Assembly (NCBI RefSeq): GCF_017948455.1
Contig: NZ_JAFFSU010000014.1
Span: forward strand, 62,001-126,000
Source: Streptomyces sp. GESEQ-4
GTDB lineage: Bacteria; Actinomycetota; Actinomycetes; Streptomycetales; Streptomycetaceae
Length of the DNA stretch: 64,000 nt
Direction of reading: 5' to 3'
Shown here in pieces: positions 17,378-25,765 of this stretch. The notes below the pieces were generated by a model. It saw only the letters and a list, made by a program, of their open reading frames with translations. It did no database searches and had not been told where the DNA came from. A program made the position numbers and the translations under genes. Within the stretch, counting starts at the first letter, position 1. Every line of letters begins with the position of its first letter.

Positions 17378-17742
17378 GAGCCCGCACGCGCGACGAAGGC
17401 CAAGTCACCATCGAGTTCCTCGGGATGACCCCGCTGATCATCCTCACGCTGGTGCTGGTGTGGCAGTTCGTGCTGCTGGGGTACACGTTCACGCTCGCGG
17501 GGAATGCTGCGGACGAGGCGGTGCGGGCGGCGACGGCTTCGGAGGGGCAGGCGGCCTGCGAGGAGGCGGGGCGCCGGAACCTCCCGAGCGCGTGGCAGGG
17601 AGGTGCGACCGTGGCATGCAGCGCGAGCGGCGGCTATGTCACGGCCGACGTGCACCTTGAGGTGCCCGTCCTCTTCCCGGGCTCGATCGGCTTCCCGTTC
17701 ACGGTGGATGGCCATGCGGGTGCCGTGCAGGAGGAGGACTGA
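17374..17742 (+). CDS. TadE-like pseudopilin 1
   Basis: 122 residues. The N-terminus DEGQVTIEFLGMTPL has the class III prepilin site G9^Q with Glu at +5 and Phe at +6, followed by a 22-residue membrane helix (IILTLVLVWQFVLLGYTFTL). The remaining ~75 residues are extracytoplasmic with two Cys (C-E-E-A...VAC) that may form a disulphide. TadE proteins are minor pilins needed for Flp pilus assembly. It overlaps tadZ by 4 nt. Confidence 0.85.
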   Translation: MRARTRDEGQVTIEFLGMTPLIILTLVLVWQFVLLGYTFTLAGNAADEAVRAATASEGQAACEEAGRRNLPSAWQGGATVACSASGGYVTADVHLEVPVLFPGSIGFPFTVDGHAGAVQEED

Positions 17743-17743
17743 G

Positions 17744-18106
17744 ATGTCGTACCGACTCTTCTACGGCCGTAGAGACCGCGACCGCGGCCAAGTAGCCATC
17801 GAATACCTCGGGTTCATCCCGATCCTGCTCCTCGTCGCACTGGCCGGCGTACAGGTCGGGCTGATCGCCTACGCCGCCCAGCAGGCCGGGACGGCGGCGC
17901 GGGCGGGGGCGCGGGCGGCCTCGCTCGACGACAGCGCCCAGAACGGCTGCGTGAACGCGATCAGCGACTGGCTGTCCGTCTCCTGTTCCGAAGCGGGTGG
18001 TGGCGACGAGGTCACCGTCACCGCCACCGTCCAGATCCCGTCGATCGTCCCCGGCTGGAACTTCGACCCGGCCACCAAGACCGCCACCATGCCGGTCGAC
18101 CACTGA
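17744..18106 (+). CDS. TadE-like pseudopilin 2
   Basis: 120 residues from ATG 17744, one base after the previous stop and preceded by GGAGGA. The prepilin site is RGQVAIEYLG (G15^Q, Glu +5, Tyr +6), then a hydrophobic helix (PILLLVALAGVQVGLIAY). The exported part has two Cys (NGC and VSC). With the preceding gene it forms a pair of minor pilins, probably paralogous. Confidence 0.85.
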   Translation: MSYRLFYGRRDRDRGQVAIEYLGFIPILLLVALAGVQVGLIAYAAQQAGTAARAGARAASLDDSAQNGCVNAISDWLSVSCSEAGGGDEVTVTATVQIPSIVPGWNFDPATKTATMPVDH

Positions 18107-18118
18107 ACGAGGTATGCC

Positions 18119-19456
18119 ATGAGCCTGCGGTCCCGCATCAACACCCCGGAGGAGAACGGCAGCCGGGGCGAGGACGGGCACCTCGTCGCCTCGTACCGGG
18201 CCAAGCTCCTGGAGGAGATCGACCTTGCGGAGATGAGTTCGCTGGCGGCGGCCGAGCGACGGGCCCGCCTGGAACGCGTCCTCGGGCACATCATCAGCCG
18301 CGAGGGCCCGGTGCTGTCGACGGTGGAGCGTTCGCAGCTGATCCGCCGTGTCGTGGACGAGGCACTCGGGCTCGGCATCCTGGAACCCCTGCTGGAGGAC
18401 GCGTCGATCACCGAGATCATGGTGAACGGCCCGGACGCGATCTTCGTGGAACGCGGTGGCAGGGTCGAGCAGTTGCCGTTGCGCTTCCCCTCCCACGACC
18501 AGCTGATGCAGACGATCGAGCGGATCGTGTCCACGGTCAACCGGCGCGTGGACGAGTCGAATCCGATGGTCGACGCACGCCTGCCCTCCGGCGAGCGCGT
18601 CAACGTGATCATCCCGCCGCTGTCGCTGACCGGCGCCACGCTCACCATCCGCCGCTTCCCGCGCTCCTTCACGCTCCAGGAACTGGTCGGCTTCAGCTCG
18701 CTGGACGAGCACATGGTGTACCTGCTGGCGGGGCTGGTGCAGGCCAGGTTCAACATCATCGTGTCGGGCGCGACGGGCACCGGAAAGACGACCCTCCTGA
18801 ACGCCCTGTCGGGGCTCATCCCCGAGAGCGAGCGCATCATCACCATCGAGGACTCGGCGGAGCTCCAGCTCCAGCAGTCGCATGTGATCCGCCTGGAGTC
18901 CCGCCCGCCGAACGTGGAGGGCCAGGGCCAGGTCACCATCCGCGATCTGGTGCGCAACTCCCTCCGGATGCGCCCGGACCGCATCGTCGTCGGTGAGGTC
19001 CGCGGCGGTGAGTCCCTGGACATGCTCCAGGCGATGTCGACGGGCCACGACGGCTCGCTCGCCACCGTCCACGCCAACAGCGCGGAGGACGCGCTGATGC
19101 GCCTGCAGACCCTCGCCTCCATGTCGGACGTGGAGGTCCCCTTCGTGGCGCTGCACGACCAGATCAACAGCGCCGTCGACGTCATCATCCAGCTCACCCG
19201 CTTCGCGGACGGCGCCCGCCGCGTCACCGAGATCGCGGTCCTCGACAGCCACGGGGGCGAGCCGTACCGCATCGTGACCGTGGCCCGCTTCGACGCCCAG
19301 CCGATGACCCACGACGGCCGGGTGCACGGCAGCTACGTCCACTTCCCGCTCCCGCGCCGCACCGCCGACCGCCTCTACATGGCGAGCCAGCCCATCCCGC
19401 AGGCCTACGGCGTCGCCCACACCCCAGCCCAGCTGTCGACCCGAGAAGCCAGGTAG
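18119..19456 (+). CDS. tadA: TadA/CpaF-type secretion ATPase
   Basis: 445 residues, the usual length of the actinobacterial form. The N-terminal domain (ITEIMVNGPDAIFVERGGRV) is followed by the RecA-like motor: Walker A GATGTGKT at residues 217-224, the acidic TIEDSAELQL box, the atypical Walker B RMRPDRIVVGEVRGGESLDM and the His box STGHDGSLATVHANS. Its hexamer drives pilin extraction from the membrane with TadB and TadC. The start ATG 18119 follows GAGGT. Confidence 0.96.
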   Translation: MSLRSRINTPEENGSRGEDGHLVASYRAKLLEEIDLAEMSSLAAAERRARLERVLGHIISREGPVLSTVERSQLIRRVVDEALGLGILEPLLEDASITEIMVNGPDAIFVERGGRVEQLPLRFPSHDQLMQTIERIVSTVNRRVDESNPMVDARLPSGERVNVIIPPLSLTGATLTIRRFPRSFTLQELVGFSSLDEHMVYLLAGLVQARFNIIVSGATGTGKTTLLNALSGLIPESERIITIEDSAELQLQQSHVIRLESRPPNVEGQGQVTIRDLVRNSLRMRPDRIVVGEVRGGESLDMLQAMSTGHDGSLATVHANSAEDALMRLQTLASMSDVEVPFVALHDQINSAVDVIIQLTRFADGARRVTEIAVLDSHGGEPYRIVTVARFDAQPMTHDGRVHGSYVHFPLPRRTADRLYMASQPIPQAYGVAHTPAQLSTREAR

Positions 19457-19466
19457 GACCACCCCG

Positions 19467-20408
19467 ATGGAACTCGACAACCTCGTCACGCTCACCACCG
19501 GCATCACCCTGCTGACCTGCGTCCTCTTCGTGGTGGGCCTGCACTCCTACGCGGCGGGCAGGGCGCAGCGGGCGGCCCTTGTGGAGCGTCTGTCGGCCGC
19601 CGGCCAGGTCCCCTTGGGCCGTCGGCGCCGCTTCCGCAACCTGGACCGCCGGGTGCGCCGTACGAAGCTGGGCAAGGATCTGGAGCTCCGGCTGGCGGCG
19701 ACGGGCCTGGACGTCACGCCGGGCGAGTTCTTCGCCTACATGTTCGCGACGGTCGCGGGCCTGTGGCTGATCGGCCAGGCCACCCTGGCGCCCTTCTTCG
19801 GCCCGCTCGCCGGTGCGCTGGGCATCTGGGTGGCGATCCAGTTCCTCAACTGGCAGCGGCAGAAGCGGATCGAGAAGTTCATCAACCAACTGCCCGAGCT
19901 GGCCCGCATCCTGGCGAACGCGACACACGCGGGACTCGCCCTGCGTACGGCCATCGGGATGGCGGCGGAGGAACTGGAGGCCCCGGCAGGGGAGGAACTG
20001 GCCAAGGTGGCGAACCAGTTGGCGGTGGGCGCGTCGATGGACGACGCGCTGGGCGAGCTGGCGGACCGGTTGCCGTCGCGGGAGCTGGTGGTGCTGGTGA
20101 CGACCCTGGTGCTGTCGAACCGGGCGGGCGGACAGGTGGTGACCGCGTTGCGGAATCTGACGGAGACGCTGGAGGAGCGGAAGGAGACCCGCCGCGAGAT
20201 CCGCACCCAGCTGTCCCAGGTCACCATGACCTCGTACGCCGTCCCCGTGCTCGGCGTGGGCTCGCTGCTCCTGATGAACGGGGTGCAGGAAGGCTCCCTG
20301 GACCGCATGACGGGCTCGCCGGTGGGACAAGGGGCGGTGATCCTCGCCTTCGCGCTGTACGCGATCGGCTTCATCATGATCCGCCGGTTGTCCCGGATCG
20401 ACGTCTGA
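19467..20408 (+). CDS. tadB: TadB inner-membrane platform protein (T2SF domain)
   Basis: 313 residues with membrane helices at the N-terminus (TLLTCVLFVVGLHSYA), around residues 90-130, and two at the C-terminus. The T2SF/GspF domain contains QLPELARILANATHAGLALRTA and VTTLVLSNRAGGQVVTALRNL, typical of TadB. It forms the membrane platform with TadC. It starts 10 nt after tadA. Confidence 0.93.
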   Translation: MELDNLVTLTTGITLLTCVLFVVGLHSYAAGRAQRAALVERLSAAGQVPLGRRRRFRNLDRRVRRTKLGKDLELRLAATGLDVTPGEFFAYMFATVAGLWLIGQATLAPFFGPLAGALGIWVAIQFLNWQRQKRIEKFINQLPELARILANATHAGLALRTAIGMAAEELEAPAGEELAKVANQLAVGASMDDALGELADRLPSRELVVLVTTLVLSNRAGGQVVTALRNLTETLEERKETRREIRTQLSQVTMTSYAVPVLGVGSLLLMNGVQEGSLDRMTGSPVGQGAVILAFALYAIGFIMIRRLSRIDV

Positions 20409-20424
20409 GGCGGGGGAGACGGAC

Positions 20425-21312
20425 ATGGCACTCCTCCTGGCCCTGGTGATGGGCATCGGCGTCTGGGGCATCTTCGCCGGCATCCGCATGTACCGCGCTG
20501 ACGCCAAACTCCCCAGCGACCTCGCGCTGGCCCTGGAGGTCGGCGCGACCCGGACCGGCGCGGTCGACTCCCTGATCGACCGCATGGGCATGCGGTACGC
20601 GCCCGCGGTCCTCCGGCTGATGGGCCCGAAGCAGGTCGCCAAGTACCGCCGCAAGATAGACCTGGCGGGCAACCCCGGCGGCCTCACGATCGACCGCTAC
20701 GCCGCACGCCGGGCCGTGTACGGCGCGCTGGGCGGCGTGGGCTGCCTGGTGTTCGTCCTGCGCGGCCAGTACCTGGTGGCGCTGCTGCTGCTCGCCTTCG
20801 GGGCGTTCTGGACGGAGGTGGGCATCTGGTCGGCGATCCGCATCCGCAAGGACGTGATCGAGCGGACCCTGCCCGACTTCCTCGACGTACTGGCGGTGGT
20901 GGTCAGCGCGGGCCTGGGCTTCCGGCAGGCCCTGGACCGGGTCGCCACGAAATACGAGGGCCCCTGGGCGGACGAACTGCGCATCACCCTCCGCCAGATG
21001 GACCTCGGCATGAGCCGCCGCCAGGCCTTCGCGGAACTGCGCCGACGCAACGACTCCGAGCAGGTCGCGATGTTCGTGACCGCCTTGCAGCAGGGCGAGG
21101 AGCTGGGAGCCCCCATCGTCGACACGCTGGTCGCCCTGGCCAAGGACATGCGCCGGACCGACGCGCAGAACGCCCGCCGCAAGGCCGCGCGGGCCGTCCC
21201 CAAGGCCACGCTGATGATCACCACCTTCATGGTGCCGGCCACGATGATCCTGCTCGTCGCCGGGCTGCTGCTGGGGTCGGGGACGGACTTCGGGACTCTG
21301 ACGGGGGAGTAG
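20425..21312 (+). CDS. tadC: TadC inner-membrane platform protein (T2SF domain)
   Basis: 295 residues with terminal and central membrane helices. The GspF-like domain is seen at LPDFLDVLAVVVSAGLGFRQAL and FVTALQQGEELGAPIVDTL, with the conserved ARRKAARAVPKA loop before the last helices. It pairs with TadB. The start ATG 20425 follows GGGGAGA, 16 nt after tadB. Confidence 0.93.
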   Translation: MALLLALVMGIGVWGIFAGIRMYRADAKLPSDLALALEVGATRTGAVDSLIDRMGMRYAPAVLRLMGPKQVAKYRRKIDLAGNPGGLTIDRYAARRAVYGALGGVGCLVFVLRGQYLVALLLLAFGAFWTEVGIWSAIRIRKDVIERTLPDFLDVLAVVVSAGLGFRQALDRVATKYEGPWADELRITLRQMDLGMSRRQAFAELRRRNDSEQVAMFVTALQQGEELGAPIVDTLVALAKDMRRTDAQNARRKAARAVPKATLMITTFMVPATMILLVAGLLLGSGTDFGTLTGE

Positions 21313-21328
21313 GGGGGAGGGATCGGGG

Positions 21329-22711
21329 ATGGCGATGACGAGGGCGGGCAGGGCGGGCGGCCTGACGTACAGGCTGCGGCGACGTTCGGTTGGTGAAGCC
21401 GGTGAGCTGCGTCCGCAGGGGCGTCGACCCGCGGCCCCCGCCCTCCCGCTCCAGGTGAACGCCCTTCAGGCGATGTGCCGCCAGGTCTTCGGCTTCCGTC
21501 TCGCCATGATCGCCCTGGCCGCCCCCTCGGCACTCCTCAACGCCAACCCGGGCTGGGGCACCCGCCTAGTCGGCAGCGCCGTGGTCGTCACGTTCATGGT
21601 CTCGTACGTCCTCTTCCGGGACTGGGAACGCTTCGGCCCTCTCCTCCTGCGCCACCCCACCCTCCTCGCCCTGGACACCCTCTTCGGCTCGCTCCTCCTG
21701 ATCTCCGCGGGCCCGGACACCACCCTCGCCTACGTCAGCGTCTGCACGCCCCTGCTCGCGGGCATCGTCTACGGCTGGCGCGGCGCCGCCGTCTTCGCCT
21801 CGCTCCAGTCCCTGATCCTCCTGCTGGCCCACGCGACGCTGCGGAAGGGCCAGGTGGACCTCGCGGAGTCCCTGCTCCTACCAGGGTTTTGCGTCATCAA
21901 CGGTGCGCTCGGCTCGGCCCTGCGCAACCTGATGCTCCGCTTCGGCACCGCCACCCAGGCCCTGACCACGGTGAAGGCCCGCCTCGCCGTCACGGAGGCG
22001 GTCGACGCGGAACGCGCCCGGCTGGCACGGGAGATGCACGACTCGGTGGCCAAAACCCTGCACGGCGTGGCCCTGGCGGCGGACGGCCTGGCCAACTCGG
22101 CGAGCGCACCGGACACGGACCCCGCCCTGATCAAACAACAGGCGGAACTGATCGCCCGAGCAGCACGCAGGGCAGCCGCCGAGTCCCGCGAACTCCTGGA
22201 GGACCTGCGCCAGGAATCCGACCCACGCGCCACGACCGAGATCCTCACGGAACTGGCCTCCTACACAAGCGACTTCACGAGGCGTACGGGGCTGCCGGCG
22301 ACGTTCCATCCGCCGGCCGACGCCGACGATCAGCCACTCTTGACAGCGCACGCAGTGGCCCGCCAACTCCTCACGATCGTCGGCGAGGCCATGGAGAACG
22401 CCCACCGCCACGCGTCCGCGACCCAAGTCAACGTACGCGCAGGCGTCCAGGACGGCGTGCTGCGCATCAGCGTGTACGACGACGGACGCGGCCTGCCTCC
22501 CGGCTTCACCGTCGAACAGCTCCGCGACTCCGGCCACTTCGGCCTGCTCGGCATGGTCGAACGGGCGGAGTCGATGGGAGCGCGCCTGCACTTCGGCCGA
22601 GGCGACGACGCACGAGGCACGGAGGTCCGCCTCGAACTCCCCCTGGCGGCCCTGAAGCCACACGGCAGCAAGAGCAGCAGCACCAGCAGCGAACGAAAGG
22701 AGGCCGCGTGA
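21329..22711 (+). CDS. Sensor histidine kinase embedded in the Tad locus
   Basis: 460 residues. An N-terminal basic tail and about six hydrophobic segments (residues ~50-200) are followed by a HisKA_3 dimerisation domain with ARLAREMHDSVAKTLHG (phospho-acceptor His237) and a HATPase domain with the N-box GEAMENAHRHA and the G1 box VYDDGRGLP. There is no large extracellular sensor domain, so the signal is probably sensed in the membrane. It follows tadC by 16 nt and its stop overlaps the regulator gene, so it is part of the pilus operon. Confidence 0.93.
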   Translation: MAMTRAGRAGGLTYRLRRRSVGEAGELRPQGRRPAAPALPLQVNALQAMCRQVFGFRLAMIALAAPSALLNANPGWGTRLVGSAVVVTFMVSYVLFRDWERFGPLLLRHPTLLALDTLFGSLLLISAGPDTTLAYVSVCTPLLAGIVYGWRGAAVFASLQSLILLLAHATLRKGQVDLAESLLLPGFCVINGALGSALRNLMLRFGTATQALTTVKARLAVTEAVDAERARLAREMHDSVAKTLHGVALAADGLANSASAPDTDPALIKQQAELIARAARRAAAESRELLEDLRQESDPRATTEILTELASYTSDFTRRTGLPATFHPPADADDQPLLTAHAVARQLLTIVGEAMENAHRHASATQVNVRAGVQDGVLRISVYDDGRGLPPGFTVEQLRDSGHFGLLGMVERAESMGARLHFGRGDDARGTEVRLELPLAALKPHGSKSSSTSSERKEAA

Positions 22712-23490
22712 TGCCCCAAGCCCTCCCGCAGGTACGGGTATTGGTCGCGGACGACAACCCGGTGGTCCGAGCAGGCCTCACCGCGCTGCTGTCCGGCCGC
22801 GAGGACATCACCGTGGTCGCGCAGGCCGCCGACGGCCGCGAGGCCTGCGAGGCAGCGTCTCGGCACCGCCCCGACGTGATCCTCCTGGACGTCCGCATGC
22901 CCGAACTGGACGGCATCTCGGCATTGCCGCACCTGGCCTCCATCGCCCCGGTCATGATGCTGACGTACAGCACGGAACCGGCGACCGTCCGGGAGGCATT
23001 GCGTCAAGGGGCGGTCGGCTATCTGGTCCACGGCGAGTTCACGGCGGACGAGCTGGTCACCGCGGTGCGGGACGTCCGGGAGGGCCGACGGCACTTCACG
23101 CGCACGGCGGTGAATGCGACTGCATACGGTGAGAGTTCACCTGCCCGTCGCCCGAAGCTACCGGAACAACTCGCTCCACCAGGCCAGTTGGCCACTGTAG
23201 GTAGCGCGCCCTCGTCCACTTTCGGGAAAGGGCTTTCGCAACTGCAATCGTATATGGGACAGTCGTTGGACCGGTCGCGGTTCCGACTGAGCATGAGGGA
23301 GGCGGAGATCATGGACCTCATCGCAACTGGCCTGAACAACCAGCAGATCGCCGCCGCCTGCTTCATCAGCGAGAAGACCGTCAAGAACCACATCAACCGC
23401 ATTTTCGCCAAACTCCACAGCACCAGCCGCGCCGAAGCCGCCGCGAAGTGGCTGGGCACGGCACCGAGTTCCGCGACAGGGCTGGGGTGA
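22711..23490 (+). CDS. NarL-type response regulator with His in place of the conserved Lys
   Basis: 259 residues from ATG 22711 with a strong GAAAGGAGG 7 nt upstream; a GTG at 22708 is the alternative. The receiver has Asp14-Asp15 and phospho-acceptor Asp60 (LLDVRMPELDG) plus Thr85, but the usual GYLxK lysine is His107 (AVGYLVHGE). A ~60-residue linker leads to the LuxR DNA-binding domain (MREAEIMDLIATGLNNQQIA). It likely controls the tad genes with the preceding kinase. The Lys-to-His change may alter phosphorylation-dependent activation. Confidence 0.92.
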   Translation: MPQALPQVRVLVADDNPVVRAGLTALLSGREDITVVAQAADGREACEAASRHRPDVILLDVRMPELDGISALPHLASIAPVMMLTYSTEPATVREALRQGAVGYLVHGEFTADELVTAVRDVREGRRHFTRTAVNATAYGESSPARRPKLPEQLAPPGQLATVGSAPSSTFGKGLSQLQSYMGQSLDRSRFRLSMREAEIMDLIATGLNNQQIAAACFISEKTVKNHINRIFAKLHSTSRAEAAAKWLGTAPSSATGLG

Positions 23491-23635
23491 CCTGCGGTGA
23501 CGTCTGGGCGGAACGAGAAGCCGAGCGGCCGGCTCCCCAGCCAGGTCCGGATTTGGGCCCTGGGGCCCTCGGCAACCCGGGGTGTTCCTGCATACACTCC
23601 GCGTGCCGAAGGCGACGACACCGGAGGGGTGCGGC

Positions 23636-23791
23636 ATGCGGATGCGCGACAACGACAAGGGGCAGACTGCGGTCGAGTACCTGGGGATCATCGCGGTGGT
23701 TGTGGCGATTGTGTTGGCGATCACCGGGACGGACATCGGGCAGACGATCTACGACGCCATCACCACGCAGATCGCGAAGCTCACCGGCTGA
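23636..23791 (+). CDS. Flp-type major pilin
   Basis: Only 51 residues, from ATG 23636 with GGAGG upstream. The leader MRMRDNDKG ends at the processing site G9^QTAVEYLG, with the Flp-defining Glu +5 and Tyr +6. The mature peptide is 42 residues: a hydrophobic helix (IIAVVVAIVLAITGTDIG) and a short tail. It is the probable shaft subunit of the Tad pilus. The following gene starts inside its stop codon. Confidence 0.9.
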   Translation: MRMRDNDKGQTAVEYLGIIAVVVAIVLAITGTDIGQTIYDAITTQIAKLTG

Positions 23792-24411
23792 CGTCAGCCC
23801 GTAGATTCGGCGACGCAGGGCAGGCTTTCCCCATCTACATCACGGTGGTCGGGGGCCTGCTCTTTCTCGCGTTCGTTTACCTGGCGGTAGGCCAGGCGGC
23901 CGCGAACCGGAACGGCGCCCAGACGGCAGCGGACGCGGCGGCGCTCGCGGCTGCCCTAGACACCCGCGACAAGCTCACGGACGAGTGGGTGGAGAACGTT
24001 CTCGACCCGACGAAGTGGCAGGACATCTTCAACGGCGAGGTCGAGGTCTTCGGCGGGTGCGAGCGGGCGAACCAGTTGGCAGCCCAGAACGACGCAACGG
24101 TGACGGGTTGTGCGGGACCGGGCGGGTTCCCCCCGGGCTACGAAGTCACTGTCCGGACCACGGAGTCCGTCGGCGACTCCCTCGTGCCCGGTACAGAGGA
24201 CACATACTCAGAAGCCTCCGCCACCGCCGTGATCGATCGGCTGTGTGAGTTCGAGCTCCCGGGTGAGGATGCCGGGGACGACATGCTGCCGGAACTCACT
24301 TGCGAGGACGGCATCAGCTGGCCCCTGGACCCGGACAATCTCGACGATCTCCCGGGTCCCGAGGATCTCTTCGACGTCCATCTGGCCGACGGGCAAGCGA
24401 ATGACGAGTGA
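23788..24411 (+). CDS. TadG-like pilus-associated protein, possible CTG start
   Basis: About 207 residues. The sequence opens with GDAGQAFPIYITVVGGLLFL, a membrane helix like those of TadG/TadE proteins, then NRNGAQTAADAAALAAAL, the typical TadG segment, and an acidic exported domain with five Cys. Glu at +5 is missing, so it is probably not processed as a pilin. No ATG or GTG precedes the helix in frame after the pilin gene; CTG 23788 overlaps the pilin stop as CTGA and is my best start. A GTG far upstream inside the pilin gene is less likely. Confidence 0.75.
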   Translation: MTSARRFGDAGQAFPIYITVVGGLLFLAFVYLAVGQAAANRNGAQTAADAAALAAALDTRDKLTDEWVENVLDPTKWQDIFNGEVEVFGGCERANQLAAQNDATVTGCAGPGGFPPGYEVTVRTTESVGDSLVPGTEDTYSEASATAVIDRLCEFELPGEDAGDDMLPELTCEDGISWPLDPDNLDDLPGPEDLFDVHLADGQANDE

Positions 24412-24427
24412 CGAAGGAAGCAGAGCG

Positions 24428-25009
24428 ATGAGCATTCGGTTCACTGCGAAGGCCCGCAGGGGGATGGTCGCGTTGACGCTTGCGGCCGGTCTGGCCGTCG
24501 GTGTGTCCGGCTGCGGCGGTGGTGGTGGCGACGACGAGAAGCCGGAGGCGTCCGCGTCGGCTTCCAAGGACGGCGGATCCGACCCGAGTACTCAGGAGGG
24601 CCAGTCGGACACGCCGATGGCTGAGTTGAAGGGCTCGAACGGACTGCTCCTCCAGATCGCCTCTGCTCAGCGTGATGCCGGCGGCTTCGTCACGGTGAAC
24701 GCCGAACTGAAGAACGACGGTGCCGAGAGCGTCACGGTGCCCGCGGGGCTGAGCGGAAACGAGACCGAGATCGTCCGAAACGGCAGGTCGCTCGGGGGCG
24801 CCACGCTTGTCGACTCAAAGGGCAAGAAGCGGTACTACGTACTGCGCGACACCGACGGCCGCCCGCTCACGACCACAGGCTTCTCGATCCTCAAGGCCGG
24901 CGACAGCCTCGCCGTGTTCATGCAGTTCCCGGCACCCCCTGCGGACACGACCGAAGTGGCGTTCCAGTTGCCGACGTTCGCCTCCGCCACCATCCAGATC
25001 TCCGGGTGA
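24428..25009 (+). CDS. Secreted lipoprotein of the Tad locus
   Basis: 193 residues from ATG 24428 (GAAGGAAG upstream). The signal sequence ends in the lipobox VSGC at Cys29. A Gly/Asp/Ser-rich linker (residues 30-70) leads to a ~120-residue beta-rich domain (ELKNDGAESVTVPAGLS) resembling the DUF4352-type immunoglobulin-like fold. Its position between the TadG-like and OmpA-like genes, with a GTGA overlap downstream, suggests a wall-zone component of the pilus machine. No specific function is recognised. Confidence 0.8.
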   Translation: MSIRFTAKARRGMVALTLAAGLAVGVSGCGGGGGDDEKPEASASASKDGGSDPSTQEGQSDTPMAELKGSNGLLLQIASAQRDAGGFVTVNAELKNDGAESVTVPAGLSGNETEIVRNGRSLGGATLVDSKGKKRYYVLRDTDGRPLTTTGFSILKAGDSLAVFMQFPAPPADTTEVAFQLPTFASATIQISG

Positions 25010-25017
25010 GGCCGACG

Positions 25018-25665
25018 ATGACCGCCACCTCGACCTGGAGCGTGCGTCCCCGTCTCGCCCTGACCCTCGGCGCCACGTCCGTCATGGTCGCCGCGACCTT
25101 GCTGGCCCCGACCCACGCCCGTGCCGACGACGGCCCCAGCGTCCCTCCGGGCACCGAACCCTCCGCTTCCGCCCCCGTCGAGGTCGACCCCAACGACCCC
25201 GACCTCAAGCTCCCCGAAGGGGCCACGCTCGCCGCACCCAAGGTGCTGGACATCAAGCAGGTCGTCGAGGACCAGAGCGGCGACGAACGCCGGGAGGACA
25301 CCAATGCGGACGTGAAGTTCGCGCTCCAGGCGGAGGTCCTGTTCCCGAAGGACAGCGCGAGACTGACGGGCGAGGCAAGGTCCCGCCTCTCGGCGATCGC
25401 GGACGAGATCAAGACCCAGAACGCGACACGGATCCGCGTCTTCGGCTTCACGGACAACCTCGGTTCCTCCGCCCACGGCGACGTCCTCTCCAAACAGCGC
25501 GCCAACGCCGTACAGAAAGTCCTGGACGAGGAACTGAACGACCCCAACATCACCTTCGAGGTCCGCGGCTACGGCGAGCAGTACCCGATCGCCTCGAACG
25601 CCACGGAGGAGAGCCGCAGGAAGAACCGACGGGTGGAGGTGACCTTCCCGCGCGCCGAGAACTGA
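25018..25665 (+). CDS. Secreted OmpA-domain protein (peptidoglycan-binding), Tad locus
   Basis: 215 residues from ATG 25018; a GTG at 25006 overlapping the lipoprotein stop is the alternative. A signal peptide ends near ARA (residue 36). Residues ~100-212 form an OmpA-C domain: ALQAEVLFPKDSARL, RIRVFGFTDNLGSS, the DVLSKQRANAVQKVL helix and SRRKNRRVEVTF with the conserved Arg. The fold binds diaminopimelate-containing peptidoglycan. In a monoderm it cannot be in an outer membrane, so anchoring the pilus apparatus to the wall is a plausible role. Part of its 3' end is repeated at 26621-26686. Confidence 0.9.
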   Translation: MTATSTWSVRPRLALTLGATSVMVAATLLAPTHARADDGPSVPPGTEPSASAPVEVDPNDPDLKLPEGATLAAPKVLDIKQVVEDQSGDERREDTNADVKFALQAEVLFPKDSARLTGEARSRLSAIADEIKTQNATRIRVFGFTDNLGSSAHGDVLSKQRANAVQKVLDEELNDPNITFEVRGYGEQYPIASNATEESRRKNRRVEVTFPRAEN

Positions 25666-25749
25666 CCGTCGGGCCGCCCGCTTCTTGGCCAGTGGGTCCG
25701 AGCTGGCCATCCGCCCCTCTTTTGGGTGATGGTGCCAGGGCTAGTTTCG

Positions 25750-25764
25750 AAGTACTTTCAAAGT
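25750..25764 (+). promoter_or_regulatory. Promoter/operator of toxin-antitoxin module 1
   Basis: An AT-rich island in a GC-rich region. AAGTACTT (25750-25757) is a perfect palindrome overlapped by ACTTT-C-AAAGT (25754-25764). TACTTT (25753-25758) fits a -10 box 7 nt before ATG 25766, which has no Shine-Dalgarno site; autoregulation by the antitoxin at this palindrome is likely. Confidence 0.5.
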
Positions 25765-25765
25765 T

